Assembly: GCA_041749255.1 (NCBI GenBank)
Contig: JBGTBR010000047.1
Coordinates: 114,663-178,662 of the forward strand
DNA length: 64,000 bases
Direction of reading: 5' to 3'
From: JABDLO01 sp041749255
Lineage (GTDB): Bacteria > Bacteroidota > Bacteroidia > Chitinophagales > Saprospiraceae
This document shows positions 36,677-45,801 of the stretch, piece after piece (the first letter of the stretch is position 1; every line of letters starts with the position of its first letter). The notes beneath the pieces are model-generated. The model was not told the DNA's origin. It ran no database searches and saw nothing but the letters and a program-made list of their open reading frames with translations. A program made the translations under genes and the position numbers.

Positions 36677-37297
36677 ATGGAAGAAGGAAAACAAAAAGTA
36701 GAAGAAAAAATTTTAGGGGAAGGGGTACTTTTCGATGAGAAAAAATTCATAAAAAAACTCAATAAAACGGAGCGTGACACATCTACTCTTTTCCGATCTG
36801 TTTACCGGAATCAAAATAGTCTGATACAAGTAGCTGACAATAAGGCCAACACCATTATAGGCATCAATACCATGATAATTTCATCAGTCATCGCCCTTAC
36901 GGGTTATGGTGTCATCTTTAATAAAATTGAATCTCAAAGCACTGTCATGATGTTCCCTTTGATAGTGATCATGTTGGCATGCCTTTTTTCAGCTGTATTG
37001 GCAATAATGGCAACCCGTCCCAGAGTGATTATAACAAATAAAACCAAGGCGGATCCTAAAAAGGTCAGTATTTTGTTTTTTGGAGAAATCTCAAAATACA
37101 CACAAGCAGAGTATATTGCACAAATGGAAGAACTGCTCACCTCTAAAAGAGAAATTTACAGAAATATGATTATTGACATTTTCCACCAGGGTGTCGTATT
37201 GCAAAAAAAATATCAACTTCTCGCTTATGCCTATACTATTTTTATGTTCGGCTTTATAGCGGGAGTACTCATTTTTGTATTCCTAATCATGTTTTGA
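36677..37297 (+). CDS. Pycsar-type transmembrane effector homologue (DUF5706)
   Basis: A 206-residue protein, starting at the ATG at 36677 (MEEGKQKVEEKIL); an in-frame TTG lies 45 bp earlier. The hallmark ADNKANTIIGINTMIISS (~51-68) opens a helical hairpin. Two membrane segments follow (~57-78 and ~88-112), then a soluble part with a conserved ATRPRV and 'FFGEISKYTQAEYIAQMEELL'. A last C-terminal membrane helix is at ~180-203. This is the Pycsar effector (PycTM/DUF5706) domain, which in known systems disrupts the membrane after cCMP/cUMP binding. No cyclase is adjacent, so anti-phage function here is unproven; many Bacteroidota carry such proteins alone. Confidence 0.8.
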   Translation: MEEGKQKVEEKILGEGVLFDEKKFIKKLNKTERDTSTLFRSVYRNQNSLIQVADNKANTIIGINTMIISSVIALTGYGVIFNKIESQSTVMMFPLIVIMLACLFSAVLAIMATRPRVIITNKTKADPKKVSILFFGEISKYTQAEYIAQMEELLTSKREIYRNMIIDIFHQGVVLQKKYQLLAYAYTIFMFGFIAGVLIFVFLIMF

Positions 37298-37578
37298 ATC
37301 TAATTAAAATAACTCATCTTTGTGATGGAAAATATTTTGACTGATTTTTTATAAATAGAAGCTAAATAATTGCTTTATCAAACAGAATTCGATAGAATTT
37401 TTGTTGGTTTTCAGTATTTAAATATGCCATTAATTGGTAATTATTTTTATTCACTTTTCCTTTTAAATTTTTTGGTTTAATTTAGTAACTTTAGGCAAAC
37501 TTAAATGATTGCATTACCACTTCAATGGTAAATTAAGTAATAAGGTAAAACTTTATAAATAACTATAAATTTGAAACT
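37298..37578. other. Intergenic region upstream of the CotH-like gene
   Basis: A TAACTTTA word at ~37485 is one base from the -7 consensus, with no well-spaced TTG. No gene or RNA seen. Confidence 0.35.
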
Positions 37579-38607
37579 ATGAGACATGTTTTCTATTCCA
37601 TTTTTATCTTTCTTTTATCTGTTTCAATGTTATTTTCTCAAAGCAAGGAAGCTTCCCCTCTTTTTAGTAATTCCAGCCCTGTAGATGTGAAACTGGGTTT
37701 TTCGATAAAAGAAGTTAAAAAAGAAACCAATGATTCTGTGTATGTTGCCACTGAGATGCAGTACAAGTCTGATGATGGGACATGGGAAACCATTCCTATT
37801 GATATGAAAATAAGAGGTAATTTCAGAAAAGCCAAATGTTCTTTTCCTCAATTAACATTTAAAATCAAGAAAAAAGACAGAAAAAACACTCTTTTTGATG
37901 GAAATAAAACACTCAAATTAGTACTTCCATGTCAGACAAAAAGCAATGCTGATGCTTTAGTTGTGAAAGAATACCTGTGCTATAAACTGTATGATCAAAT
38001 CACCGATTATAATTTTATGACCAGATTGGTCAATTTGACCTTATTTGATGAAAATAATAAAAAGGAAAAAACCTATGAGTTAAAAGCATTTTTTATTGAA
38101 GACGACACTCCCGTAGCCAAAAGGTTTGATGCCAAAATGAGAAAAGAGCTCCGATTGCACCCAATCAGAATTCAAGACACTATGTCTGTAAGACACGATT
38201 TCTTCCAGTATATGGTGGGTAATACCGATTGGTCTGTTCTTGCTCAACACAATATCAAAGTGATGCAACTTCCGGAAACTAAGGAATTTATTCCACTTCC
38301 GTATGACTTCGATCTGACAGGTGTAGTGAATGCACCTTATGCCACGGTCAATGAAGATTTGCCCATTAACAGTGTAAGGGATAGGCTTTACAGGGGTTTT
38401 TGCAGGACAGATGAGCTATTCTATCACGTTAGGGATGAATATCTCAATTTAGAACCTTCATTTCGAAATGTGCTTGAAGAGTATAAAGAAGCATTGGGGG
38501 AAAAAGAGTATGATGATGTCGTTAAATATCTCGACCGATTTTTTGATGTTTTGAAAAATGAAGGTCAATTTAAAAGTCACATACTCAATGGCTGCAGGAA
38601 AGCATAA
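37579..38607 (+). CDS. Secreted CotH-like atypical kinase family protein
   Basis: A 342-residue protein with a signal peptide (MRHVFYSIFIFLLSVSMLFS). The core follows the CotH pattern: MKIRGNFRKAKCSFPQLTFKI (~76), KTLKLVLPC (~112), MTRLVNLTLFD (~147), then MVGNTDWSVLAQHNIKVM (~213) and PYDFDLTG (~242). In CotH kinases, residues at the equivalents of NTDW...HN and DFD bind ATP-metal. The match is by pattern only and the N-lobe is divergent, so kinase activity is a guess. Secreted CotH proteins act on extracellular or surface proteins. It stands alone, followed 74 bp later by a YjbR protein. Confidence 0.5.
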   Translation: MRHVFYSIFIFLLSVSMLFSQSKEASPLFSNSSPVDVKLGFSIKEVKKETNDSVYVATEMQYKSDDGTWETIPIDMKIRGNFRKAKCSFPQLTFKIKKKDRKNTLFDGNKTLKLVLPCQTKSNADALVVKEYLCYKLYDQITDYNFMTRLVNLTLFDENNKKEKTYELKAFFIEDDTPVAKRFDAKMRKELRLHPIRIQDTMSVRHDFFQYMVGNTDWSVLAQHNIKVMQLPETKEFIPLPYDFDLTGVVNAPYATVNEDLPINSVRDRLYRGFCRTDELFYHVRDEYLNLEPSFRNVLEEYKEALGEKEYDDVVKYLDRFFDVLKNEGQFKSHILNGCRKA

Positions 38608-38681
38608 AATGAGATTCAATCCGGTTATTGCAGATTTAAATCATGCAATTAATTTAGTATTAAAGAAAGTTGTCTAAAAGA

Positions 38682-39029
38682 ATGGAGGCAGAACTTTTAA
38701 GACAAATTGCCATTTCTTTACCTCAGGTGATTGAAGCCCCACATTTCAACAAGACTTCCTTCAGAGTAAAAAAGAAAATTTTCGCTACTTATGATTCCAA
38801 AACAAAACAAATGTGCATTAAACTTAATGATGTATATCAGGTTGTATTTGTTGCCATAGGTAAAGAATCCATTTATCCTGTGCCTAACAAATGGGGAAAA
38901 ATCGGATGGACTATCATCGAAACAGCAGAGTTACATGAAGAAATTATTAAAGATGCATTAACTTGTGCATATTGTACCGTAGCTCCAACAGACCTCGCCG
39001 CTACTTTTATAAAAGCTGAACAAGAATAG
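38682..39029 (+). CDS. MmcQ/YjbR family protein
   Basis: A 115-residue protein of the MmcQ/YjbR (CyaY-like fold) family: an opening 'LRQIAISLPQVIEAPHF', then KTSFRVKKKIFATYD, YPVPNKWGKIGWT and a C-terminal helix EIIKDALTCAYCTVAP. The start is the ATG at 38682; a TTG at 38670 would add four residues. The family is a double-wing DNA-binding-like or frataxin-like fold without assigned activity. It is followed after 7 bp by the serine hydrolase and is likely co-transcribed. Confidence 0.8.
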   Translation: MEAELLRQIAISLPQVIEAPHFNKTSFRVKKKIFATYDSKTKQMCIKLNDVYQVVFVAIGKESIYPVPNKWGKIGWTIIETAELHEEIIKDALTCAYCTVAPTDLAATFIKAEQE

Positions 39030-39036
39030 ACTCCCG

Positions 39037-40122
39037 ATGAAAAGCATAGTATTATTCTTTAGCTTTATTTTCACCTCCTATCCCCTATTTGCTCAACAGC
39101 ATTTTGTATCCGCTCCAGAAACTATATCAATAGAAAAGGCCAATTCCTATGCAAAAGATATGCTGGAAACCAAAAAGTTGCCGGGATTATCCATTGCTGT
39201 CGCTAAAGGCAATAAAATCATTTGGTCAAAAGGATTTGGCTTTGCAACCAGAAGTCCCGAAATCAAAATCGATACTTCTTCCATTTTCAGAATTGGTAGC
39301 ATATCAAAAATACTAACCGCCACTGCACTCCTGGTTTTCAACCAAAAGACCATGATAGATCTCCATGCCCCTGTGAAAAAATACCTCCCCTTTTTAAAAG
39401 AAAGTATAGGCAACGTGACCTGTTATCAATTAGCGGGTCATACTTCCGGAGTGCGCCATTATCATTATAATGAATTTATTAACCAGGTTCAATATGAAAA
39501 TGTATTACATTCATTAGAAATATTTATTCATGACTCGCTGTTGAGTATTCCAGGAACGCAATACGCCTATTCGAGTTTTGGGTATAATGTTTTGGGGGCA
39601 GTTATTCAATCTGTTTCTGGCAAAGAATTCCGTTCATCAATTCGTGAGACCGTGTTGTTGCCATTGGGTATGAATTCAACTATTGCCGATTCGGAAAATA
39701 CAGACTCTATATTTGTGTCCCTATATTCAATGAACCAAAAAGGCGAAATAGAGCCTGCCGCTAAAACGAATCTGAGCGATCGCTGGCCATCAGGGGGCTA
39801 CTGGTCTACCGCAAATGACCTGGTTCGTCTGGGAATGAGTTTATATAATGAAAAAACACTGGATAACCGATCCAGTGACCTCGTTTTTTCAGGACAGATT
39901 TTAAAGCATGGAGAAAAAACAAACGTGGGAGTAGGATGGCGGAATTCCATAGATGATGATGGTATAAAGTATTTGCACCATGGAGGCCAATCTATGGGTG
40001 GGAGGGCTTTCCTTTTGGTTTTTCCTGATAAGCAATTGGTTGTTGCTCTCTTATCAAATCTTACATATGCTAATTTTGGCGAAAAGGAAGCGTTGGAAAT
40101 CGGAAGATTTTTCCTAAAATAA
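39037..40122 (+). CDS. Secreted serine hydrolase (class C beta-lactamase/DD-peptidase fold)
   Basis: A 361-residue protein with a signal peptide (MKSIVLFFSFIFTSYPLFA). The nucleophile motif SxxK is in FRIGSISKILTA (~87). The second motif is YAYSSFGYN (~172), where Tyr-x-Asn appears as YSS or GYN, and the third is HHGGQSMGG (~310), the HxG triad of the family. It therefore belongs to the AmpC/EstB/Pab87 group. Its substrate could be D-amino peptides or esters; resistance should not be assumed. Length and order of motifs are normal. Confidence 0.87.
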   Translation: MKSIVLFFSFIFTSYPLFAQQHFVSAPETISIEKANSYAKDMLETKKLPGLSIAVAKGNKIIWSKGFGFATRSPEIKIDTSSIFRIGSISKILTATALLVFNQKTMIDLHAPVKKYLPFLKESIGNVTCYQLAGHTSGVRHYHYNEFINQVQYENVLHSLEIFIHDSLLSIPGTQYAYSSFGYNVLGAVIQSVSGKEFRSSIRETVLLPLGMNSTIADSENTDSIFVSLYSMNQKGEIEPAAKTNLSDRWPSGGYWSTANDLVRLGMSLYNEKTLDNRSSDLVFSGQILKHGEKTNVGVGWRNSIDDDGIKYLHHGGQSMGGRAFLLVFPDKQLVVALLSNLTYANFGEKEALEIGRFFLK

Positions 40123-40441
40123 ATGCATTAAGATAAATTAATCTCCTTTTATAAATTTACCTCCATATCAAAGACATCTCAAAGGTGGAAAACAACAGTT
40201 AAAGCGATTTATAAATTAGATCATTTACAATGAATTCAATAAAAATCTGTGACATTTTTATTGTAATAAATGTGCAGAATAAGTCGACAAAAACACTCTA
40301 TTTCTCTATTAAGAGTATTATTTTTCGGACATATTGGTTTTCCAATGGAGTGATTTTTCATCCATAACATTCAAAACTTAGTCTATTCATTTAAGAAGGG
40401 GTTTTGGAATTCGTTTATATTTGCACCCAAAATAAAATATC
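40123..40441. other. Leader region of lepB
   Basis: 319 bp of AT-rich sequence; the only recognisable element is the -7 box at 40416-40423. Confidence 0.5.
40416..40423 (+). promoter_or_regulatory. -7 box upstream of lepB
   Basis: TATATTTG followed by CACCC, the same context as the tRNA/rpmB promoter at 45743-45750. There is no TTG at the usual spacing. Transcription would start ~10 bp before the GTG start at 40442. Confidence 0.5.
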
Positions 40442-42049
40442 GTGATAATATTCCTTTTTTTAATTGTTTCTTACATATTACTTAGCATCAGTTTATATTT
40501 ACTTTTTCCAAAAGCTGGAAAAAAACCAATGAACGGTCTTATCCCTGGCTTAAATTTTGTTGAATGGTGTGAAATCATCGGCAGGCCAAAATGGTGGGCA
40601 GCCTTATTGCTCATACCCATTGTAAATATATTTATCTATGCTGGGATGGCTATTGATATGGTCAGATCATTTGGCTATCATGGTTTTTGGCATAGTTTCG
40701 GTGCTGTAGTGTATGCCCCGGCATTTTTCTGGTACATTTCCAGAAAAGAAAAAGATACATACAACGGGGCGGTTCTTATCCAGGAAAAAGAATACATTGA
40801 AAGACTTAAAGCTGCACAAGGTGGTGGAAGAGAGGTAGAATTCAAAAAACTTCAAAAAAACAATCCGTATAAAAAAAATCAGGGAAGAGAATGGGCGGAG
40901 TCTATCATTTTCGCAGTATTTGCAGCTGCATTTATCAGAATGTTTTTAATTGAGGCCTTTGTCATTCCTACTCCTTCTATGGAAGGATCGCTTAAAGTAG
41001 GAGATTTTTTATTTGTATCAAAGGCGAGTTTTGGTATTCGGACACCTCAAACCGTGTTAATGATCCCCCTTTTACATAATCGCATTCCCATTCTCAATAG
41101 GGAATCCTATATCAAAAAACCGAACATCCCTATGTTTAGGCTTCCGGCTTTGCGCGAAATCCAAAGAAATAAGCCTTTTGTATTTAATTGGCCTGCGGGA
41201 GATTCCGTTTATCTTACTTCATCAAGATCATACAGTGTAAAACAGGTAAAAGACAATTACCATGGATATGGTGCCTATGACAAAGAGATCATTAAGAAAG
41301 TTGAAAACAAAGATATTATTTCCCGCCCCATAGATAAAAAAGACCACTATATAAAACGTTGTGTGGGTCTTCCGGGTGATTCTTTAGAGATTAGGAACAG
41401 AGCCATATTTATAAATGGAACAGAACAACCATTTCCTGAGAAAGTACAATTTAACTATATATTTACAGCCAGTGGTCCAATCAATATCAATGAACGGCGA
41501 TTGATGGAATGGGGAATTGGAGAAAAAAACGATTATTGGTTTGATGAAATGAATCGGGGGTATGTACTGGATTTTGAGCAGGCAGAAAAATTAAGATCTC
41601 TCGACAACAATATATCACTTACCATAAAAGGATATCCGAAAGATCCTAAAAATCTTTTTCCACAAGACGAGAAAAATTTTCCTGATTGGAGCATAGACAA
41701 TTTTGGTCCAGTCTGGATACCTAAAAAGGGAAGTACTGTCGACATAAGCACAGAAAATATAGCTTTGTACACCAGGATTATTGGAACGTATGAACGCAAT
41801 GATCTTCAAATAAGAAATGGAAAAATATTTATTAATGGAGAAGAGAGGTCATCTTATACTTTTGCACAGGATTATTACTGGGCAATGGGAGACAATAGAC
41901 ATAACTCTGAAGACAGCAGAATGTGGGGATTCGTACCTCATGACCATATTGTAGGCAGGCCATTATTGATTTGGTTTAGCACAAAAGATGGTTCTATCTC
42001 GAATGGCATCAGGTGGGACAGGGTCTTTAAATCCGCTAATGTAGATTAA
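40442..42049 (+). CDS. lepB: Signal peptidase I
   Basis: Membrane serine protease cleaving Sec signal peptides, 535 residues, longer than E. coli LepB (324), as usual in Bacteroidota. The start is GTG at 40442. Three N-terminal hydrophobic segments (~2-22, 48-66, 72-98) come first, then a membrane anchor at ~155-172. The catalytic Ser is in PTPSMEGSL (~178) and the catalytic Lys in YIKRCVGLPGDS (~305). Box E is GDNRHNSEDSRMWG (~479). A ~140-residue insertion lies between the Lys and box E. It is followed by the beta-propeller gene after 30 bp. Confidence 0.95.
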   Translation: MIIFLFLIVSYILLSISLYLLFPKAGKKPMNGLIPGLNFVEWCEIIGRPKWWAALLLIPIVNIFIYAGMAIDMVRSFGYHGFWHSFGAVVYAPAFFWYISRKEKDTYNGAVLIQEKEYIERLKAAQGGGREVEFKKLQKNNPYKKNQGREWAESIIFAVFAAAFIRMFLIEAFVIPTPSMEGSLKVGDFLFVSKASFGIRTPQTVLMIPLLHNRIPILNRESYIKKPNIPMFRLPALREIQRNKPFVFNWPAGDSVYLTSSRSYSVKQVKDNYHGYGAYDKEIIKKVENKDIISRPIDKKDHYIKRCVGLPGDSLEIRNRAIFINGTEQPFPEKVQFNYIFTASGPININERRLMEWGIGEKNDYWFDEMNRGYVLDFEQAEKLRSLDNNISLTIKGYPKDPKNLFPQDEKNFPDWSIDNFGPVWIPKKGSTVDISTENIALYTRIIGTYERNDLQIRNGKIFINGEERSSYTFAQDYYWAMGDNRHNSEDSRMWGFVPHDHIVGRPLLIWFSTKDGSISNGIRWDRVFKSANVD

Positions 42050-42079
42050 AAATATTTTCGTTATTTTGCGACTAGAATA

Positions 42080-42964
42080 ATGGGCATGAAAAAAGTAAAG
42101 GTTATATTTTTGATATGGATATCAATTCAATGCACATTGCATGCTCAATTTCCATCTTCCTCTTTATATATGTTTGATTATGAATTAGAAGATGACAGTT
42201 TATTTCTGTATAATACTGCATTTTTAACCTCTTTCAACCTGGGGGGTTACAATAACCAACCTTCGTTTACTGACAAAAATGTAGTTTATTTTACCAGCAA
42301 TGTCTTTGATACAGCTGGTACAGAGATCCTTATGCTTGAGTTAGATCACAACCTGCTCTACCGGGTCACTGAAACTTATGAACAAGAATTTTCACCCACA
42401 CTTGCACCCTCTGGCAAACATTTTAGTACGGTACGAATCGAAAGGAATGGGCGCGACCAGTCCTTATGGCTATATCCTCTTGACAGAACTACAGCAGGAA
42501 GACGCCTGATGGAAAACCTCGATAATGTGGGATATCATCTTTGGATATCCGAAAGTGAAGTGGTTTTATATTTGGTCGACAATCCTTCAAAGCTGGTATT
42601 AGCCAAAACTGAAACGGATGAGTACACACAACTCATGACACATGTAGGAAGGTGTTTTAAACTTTCGCCCGAAGGAGACCTTCTATTTATACATAAGCTT
42701 TCACCCACAACCTGGTATTTAAAATCCTATGATTTTACAACCGGGGAAACTACATTGAAAATTTCTACCTTACCGGGGCAGGAAGACTTTGATGTGCTCC
42801 CTGACGGTTCTGTGATCATGGGTTCAGGATCAGCTATTTACAGATATGTGCAGGGGTCGATTGGATGGAAGAAACTGGATGATCTCTCTGATACAGGTAT
42901 TACTGAGATAACCAGAATCGCAGTATCATCAGACAAATTAATTATCGTCAATGCCGACAAGTAA
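42080..42964 (+). CDS. Secreted TolB/WD40-like beta-propeller protein
   Basis: A 294-residue protein with a signal peptide (KKVKVIFLIWISIQCTLHA). ATG codons at 42080 and 42086 are both possible starts. Repeats of the PD40/TolB kind are visible: VVYFTSNVFDTAGTEILMLEL (~68) , 'FSPTLAPSGKHFSTVRIERNGR' (~103) and 'FKLSPEGDLLFIHKLSP' (~192). No catalytic motif is seen. Its stop overlaps the next start by one base (TAATG), so it is co-translated with the metal receptor. Confidence 0.78.
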   Translation: MGMKKVKVIFLIWISIQCTLHAQFPSSSLYMFDYELEDDSLFLYNTAFLTSFNLGGYNNQPSFTDKNVVYFTSNVFDTAGTEILMLELDHNLLYRVTETYEQEFSPTLAPSGKHFSTVRIERNGRDQSLWLYPLDRTTAGRRLMENLDNVGYHLWISESEVVLYLVDNPSKLVLAKTETDEYTQLMTHVGRCFKLSPEGDLLFIHKLSPTTWYLKSYDFTTGETTLKISTLPGQEDFDVLPDGSVIMGSGSAIYRYVQGSIGWKKLDDLSDTGITEITRIAVSSDKLIIVNADK

Positions 42965-43743
42965 TGTTGATGATCCAGGATGGTCTGAAACGCACATTAT
43001 CATTTGAAAAAACACCCTCACGGGTTATTTCATTGGTGCCTTCTCTTACAGAAACCCTTTTTGACTTGGGTCTGGAAGCTTCCATTGTGGGTAGAACGAA
43101 ATTTTGTATACATCCAAAACCTCAAATTGAAACTGTACCTGTCGTAGGTGGCACCAAGAAAGTACGATTTGAAAAAATTCGGGCATTAAAACCCAATTTG
43201 ATCATTGCCAATAAAGAAGAAAATACTAAGCGAGACATTGAGCAGCTATTGACAGAATACAGCATTTATATAAGTGATATCAGGAGCTTTGAAGATTTGA
43301 AGAAGTTTATACATGATATGGCATCTATTTTTGAAGTTCAATCTATTGCGAATAAAATGCTAGACAAGATAGAACAATACCCAGATTTTGAGCCAGCTGT
43401 CAAAAAGAAAGTGGTGTATATCATTTGGCAAAAGCCTATTATGACTGTGGGCAATGATACATTTATACATTTCATGTTAAATAAATCGGGATTTAGAAAT
43501 GCTTTCGAACAAAAAATGCGATATCCAATTATTACAAAAGAGGATATAATAAAGGCTGATCCTGATTGTATATTTTTATCTTCAGAACCTTTCCCATTTA
43601 CCGAAAAACATGTTAGAAAATTCGAAAGAGTTTTCCCGAATATTCAAATCAAAATGGTTGATGGAGAAATGTTTTCCTGGTATGGTACCCGGGTTTTACA
43701 AACCATTCCCTATTTTAAAAAGTTGCATTTGCAGTGCAGGTAA
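42964..43743 (+). CDS. Helical-backbone metal receptor (BtuF/FhuD-like) without a signal peptide
   Basis: A 259-residue class III periplasmic-binding-protein fold: RVISLVPSLTETLFDLGLE (~20), IVGRTKFCIHPK (~43), KKVRFEKIRALKPNLIIANKEEN (~63-85) and 'KKVVYIIWQKPIMTVG' (~141). These match BtuF-like cobalamin or siderophore receptors. Unlike normal receptors, the N-terminus (MLMIQDGLKRTLSFEK) has no signal peptide or lipobox. It may be cytoplasmic, as in several Bacteroidota homologues. No permease or ATPase gene follows. Confidence 0.82.
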   Translation: MLMIQDGLKRTLSFEKTPSRVISLVPSLTETLFDLGLEASIVGRTKFCIHPKPQIETVPVVGGTKKVRFEKIRALKPNLIIANKEENTKRDIEQLLTEYSIYISDIRSFEDLKKFIHDMASIFEVQSIANKMLDKIEQYPDFEPAVKKKVVYIIWQKPIMTVGNDTFIHFMLNKSGFRNAFEQKMRYPIITKEDIIKADPDCIFLSSEPFPFTEKHVRKFERVFPNIQIKMVDGEMFSWYGTRVLQTIPYFKKLHLQCR

Positions 43744-43919
43744 ACTTAATTCTTCTTTTTTTTATTTATTTGATATTGAAATCTTTAAAATGTGTAAATT
43801 TATACTTTAGATCACTTAGCTTTTACGATTAAAGTCGGGTTTCCTGGTATACTGATTAGCAGTGAGTTAAAATTCAGCTATCAAAATAGTTAAAATCGTA
43901 TTTCAATTAACTGGATAGT

Positions 43920-45512
43920 ATGATCAATGTCAAATTGTATATTTCCATTTTAATTTTTTCGACAGGCATAGTATGCTCGGGGCAAGTATCGATTGTCCCG
44001 GATAAATTAATTATAAAGGGGAATCCCGTTTTGATCAATGCGTTATTAGACGATAAATCCAGTTCATTTGGCAGATCAAAATCACAGTACAACCTTTTAC
44101 CCTTATCTGAAGATCTCAATGTGTACCATCTTTTAGTGGATAGTCTTGAATTAGAGGAAGTGAAAGAATTTCTTGAAAACCAAAGTATAACTGTGCAATA
44201 CGATCACCTGATCGAATACAGAAATATTCCAAATGATGCAAAATTAGGAGAACAATATGCTCTTACAATGATCGGGGCATTTGATGCGTGGAATCATGGC
44301 ACAGGAGGGCTTGATATAGGCAACAGAGCACCAGTCTGTGCTGTTATTGATGATGGGTTTGATATTTACCATGAAGATCTTTTCAATAATATATATGCCA
44401 ATAAGGACGAGATTCCCAATAATGGAATTGATGATGACGATAATGGTTTTATAGACGACTACTATGGAGTGAACATTTCATACTTGCATCAAGATCACCC
44501 CATCAGAGAACATGGTACCAATGTGATGGGAATATTAGGGGCGGAAGGAGACAATGGTATTGGCATTGCCGGGGTTACCTGGAAAACACAGCTTATGCCA
44601 GTTAGTGGTATTAGAACAGAAGGCGATATCATTCGCGCCTATGATTATTTGTATAAAATGAGAAAAAAATACAATGAAACTCAGGGAGATCAAGGAACCT
44701 ATATTGTAGTTACCAATTTTTCCGGAGGTCTTGAAAATGCCTTTGCAGAAAATCACCAAATATGGTGCAATATGTACGATCTCCTTGGAAGTGTTGGAAT
44801 ACTTAGTATTTCTGCTGTTACCAATAAAAATATTGATATAGATAAGATTGGAGATATGCCCACAACTTGTATGAGCCGATACTTAATTAAAGTAAGTAAT
44901 GCCGATGCAAACGGTAAAAGGGCACTAGCTGGAAAAAGCAAAATATTCGTAGATCTATCAGCTCCCGGTGTGAATATTTTGACCACCTTTACAGAGGATC
45001 AGTACCTCAACTTTTCCGGAACCTCTGCGGCTGCTCCCCATGTTGCCGGATTAGCATCGATCATTTATTCTTTGGAATGTGAGACATTTTATCAAATGAC
45101 AATTTCCGATCCGGATCTTGCAGCTTACACTGTAAAGAATATCATTTTGGGTTCGGTAGTGAAAGAATCAACATTTCGCGACCATACCAGTACGGGAGGG
45201 GTTCTCAACATGAACAATGCAATCAGAGATTTTGGGTTGTTATGCCGGGGAACCACTGGCGAACTTAGTATTGACAAGGTTACGCATGTAAATAATGATG
45301 TAGTCGTTGAATACACAACTGACAACGACAAGGATCATACATTATACTTATATAATCTGTCCGGACAAAAAATGAAAGAAATGACCTTTACACCTGTTCA
45401 ATTTGGAAATAGAGTTGTTATCCTTCCTTCTGTAAACTTAGCTACAGGGATCTATGTCTTGAGTATTTATAACCAAAAAGAATTTAGAAGTCAAAAGATC
45501 TTCATTCGATAA
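43920..45512 (+). CDS. Secreted subtilisin-family (S8) peptidase with T9SS tail
   Basis: A 530-residue exported protease: signal peptide at 1-22 and a propeptide-like region to ~115. The Asp is in AVIDDGFD (~145), the His in EHGTNVMGILG (~198) and the Ser in FSGTSAAAPHVAG (~369). A DDDDNGFIDDYYG segment (~175) is typical of Bacteroidota S8 enzymes. The last ~80 residues form a type IX sorting domain (LYLYNLSGQKMKEM ... GIYVLSIYNQ ... QKIFIR), so it is probably exported by the T9SS. Confidence 0.93.
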   Translation: MINVKLYISILIFSTGIVCSGQVSIVPDKLIIKGNPVLINALLDDKSSSFGRSKSQYNLLPLSEDLNVYHLLVDSLELEEVKEFLENQSITVQYDHLIEYRNIPNDAKLGEQYALTMIGAFDAWNHGTGGLDIGNRAPVCAVIDDGFDIYHEDLFNNIYANKDEIPNNGIDDDDNGFIDDYYGVNISYLHQDHPIREHGTNVMGILGAEGDNGIGIAGVTWKTQLMPVSGIRTEGDIIRAYDYLYKMRKKYNETQGDQGTYIVVTNFSGGLENAFAENHQIWCNMYDLLGSVGILSISAVTNKNIDIDKIGDMPTTCMSRYLIKVSNADANGKRALAGKSKIFVDLSAPGVNILTTFTEDQYLNFSGTSAAAPHVAGLASIIYSLECETFYQMTISDPDLAAYTVKNIILGSVVKESTFRDHTSTGGVLNMNNAIRDFGLLCRGTTGELSIDKVTHVNNDVVVEYTTDNDKDHTLYLYNLSGQKMKEMTFTPVQFGNRVVILPSVNLATGIYVLSIYNQKEFRSQKIFIR

Positions 45513-45529
45513 ATCGCCGTCGGACGTTG

Positions 45530-45700
45530 AACAGTGAACAGTATAAAGTATAAAGTGAAAAGTTTAAAGTGAAAAGTGAAAAGTGAAAAGTGAAAAGTGA
45601 AAAGTTTAAAGTTTAAAGTAAAAAGCGAATAGCGAATAGCGAACTGCGAAAAACGAACTGCGAAAAACGAACTGCGAAAAACGAACTGCCGATTTTATAA
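45530..45700. repeat. Heptanucleotide microsatellite (GAAAAGT, GCGAATA, CGAACTGCGAAAAA)
   Basis: At least five perfect GAAAAGT units near 45573-45607, then TTTAAAG units, GCGAATA twice and CGAACTGCGAAAAA (2x7) three times. It lies between the protease stop and the tRNA promoter. Confidence 0.92.
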
Positions 45701-45720
45701 AAACTTTAATGACAAACCTC

Positions 45721-45750
45721 TTGCAGAATAAAAAAGAAGATTTATCTTTG
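45721..45750 (+). promoter_or_regulatory. Consensus Bacteroidota promoter for tRNA-Arg and the rpmB operon
   Basis: TTG (45721-45723), a 19-bp spacer and TATCTTTG (45743-45750), followed by CACCC. It is 52 bp upstream of the tRNA and the best promoter match in the window. Confidence 0.85.
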
Positions 45751-45801
45751 CACCCTGTTTATGATTTAGGAAGACAGGAAGGTATGTATCTGCTGAAATA
45801 A

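Noticed and set aside
39037..40122. Antibiotic-resistance beta-lactamase
   Set aside because: The fold and SxxK motif fit many esterases and DD-peptidases; resistance cannot be inferred.
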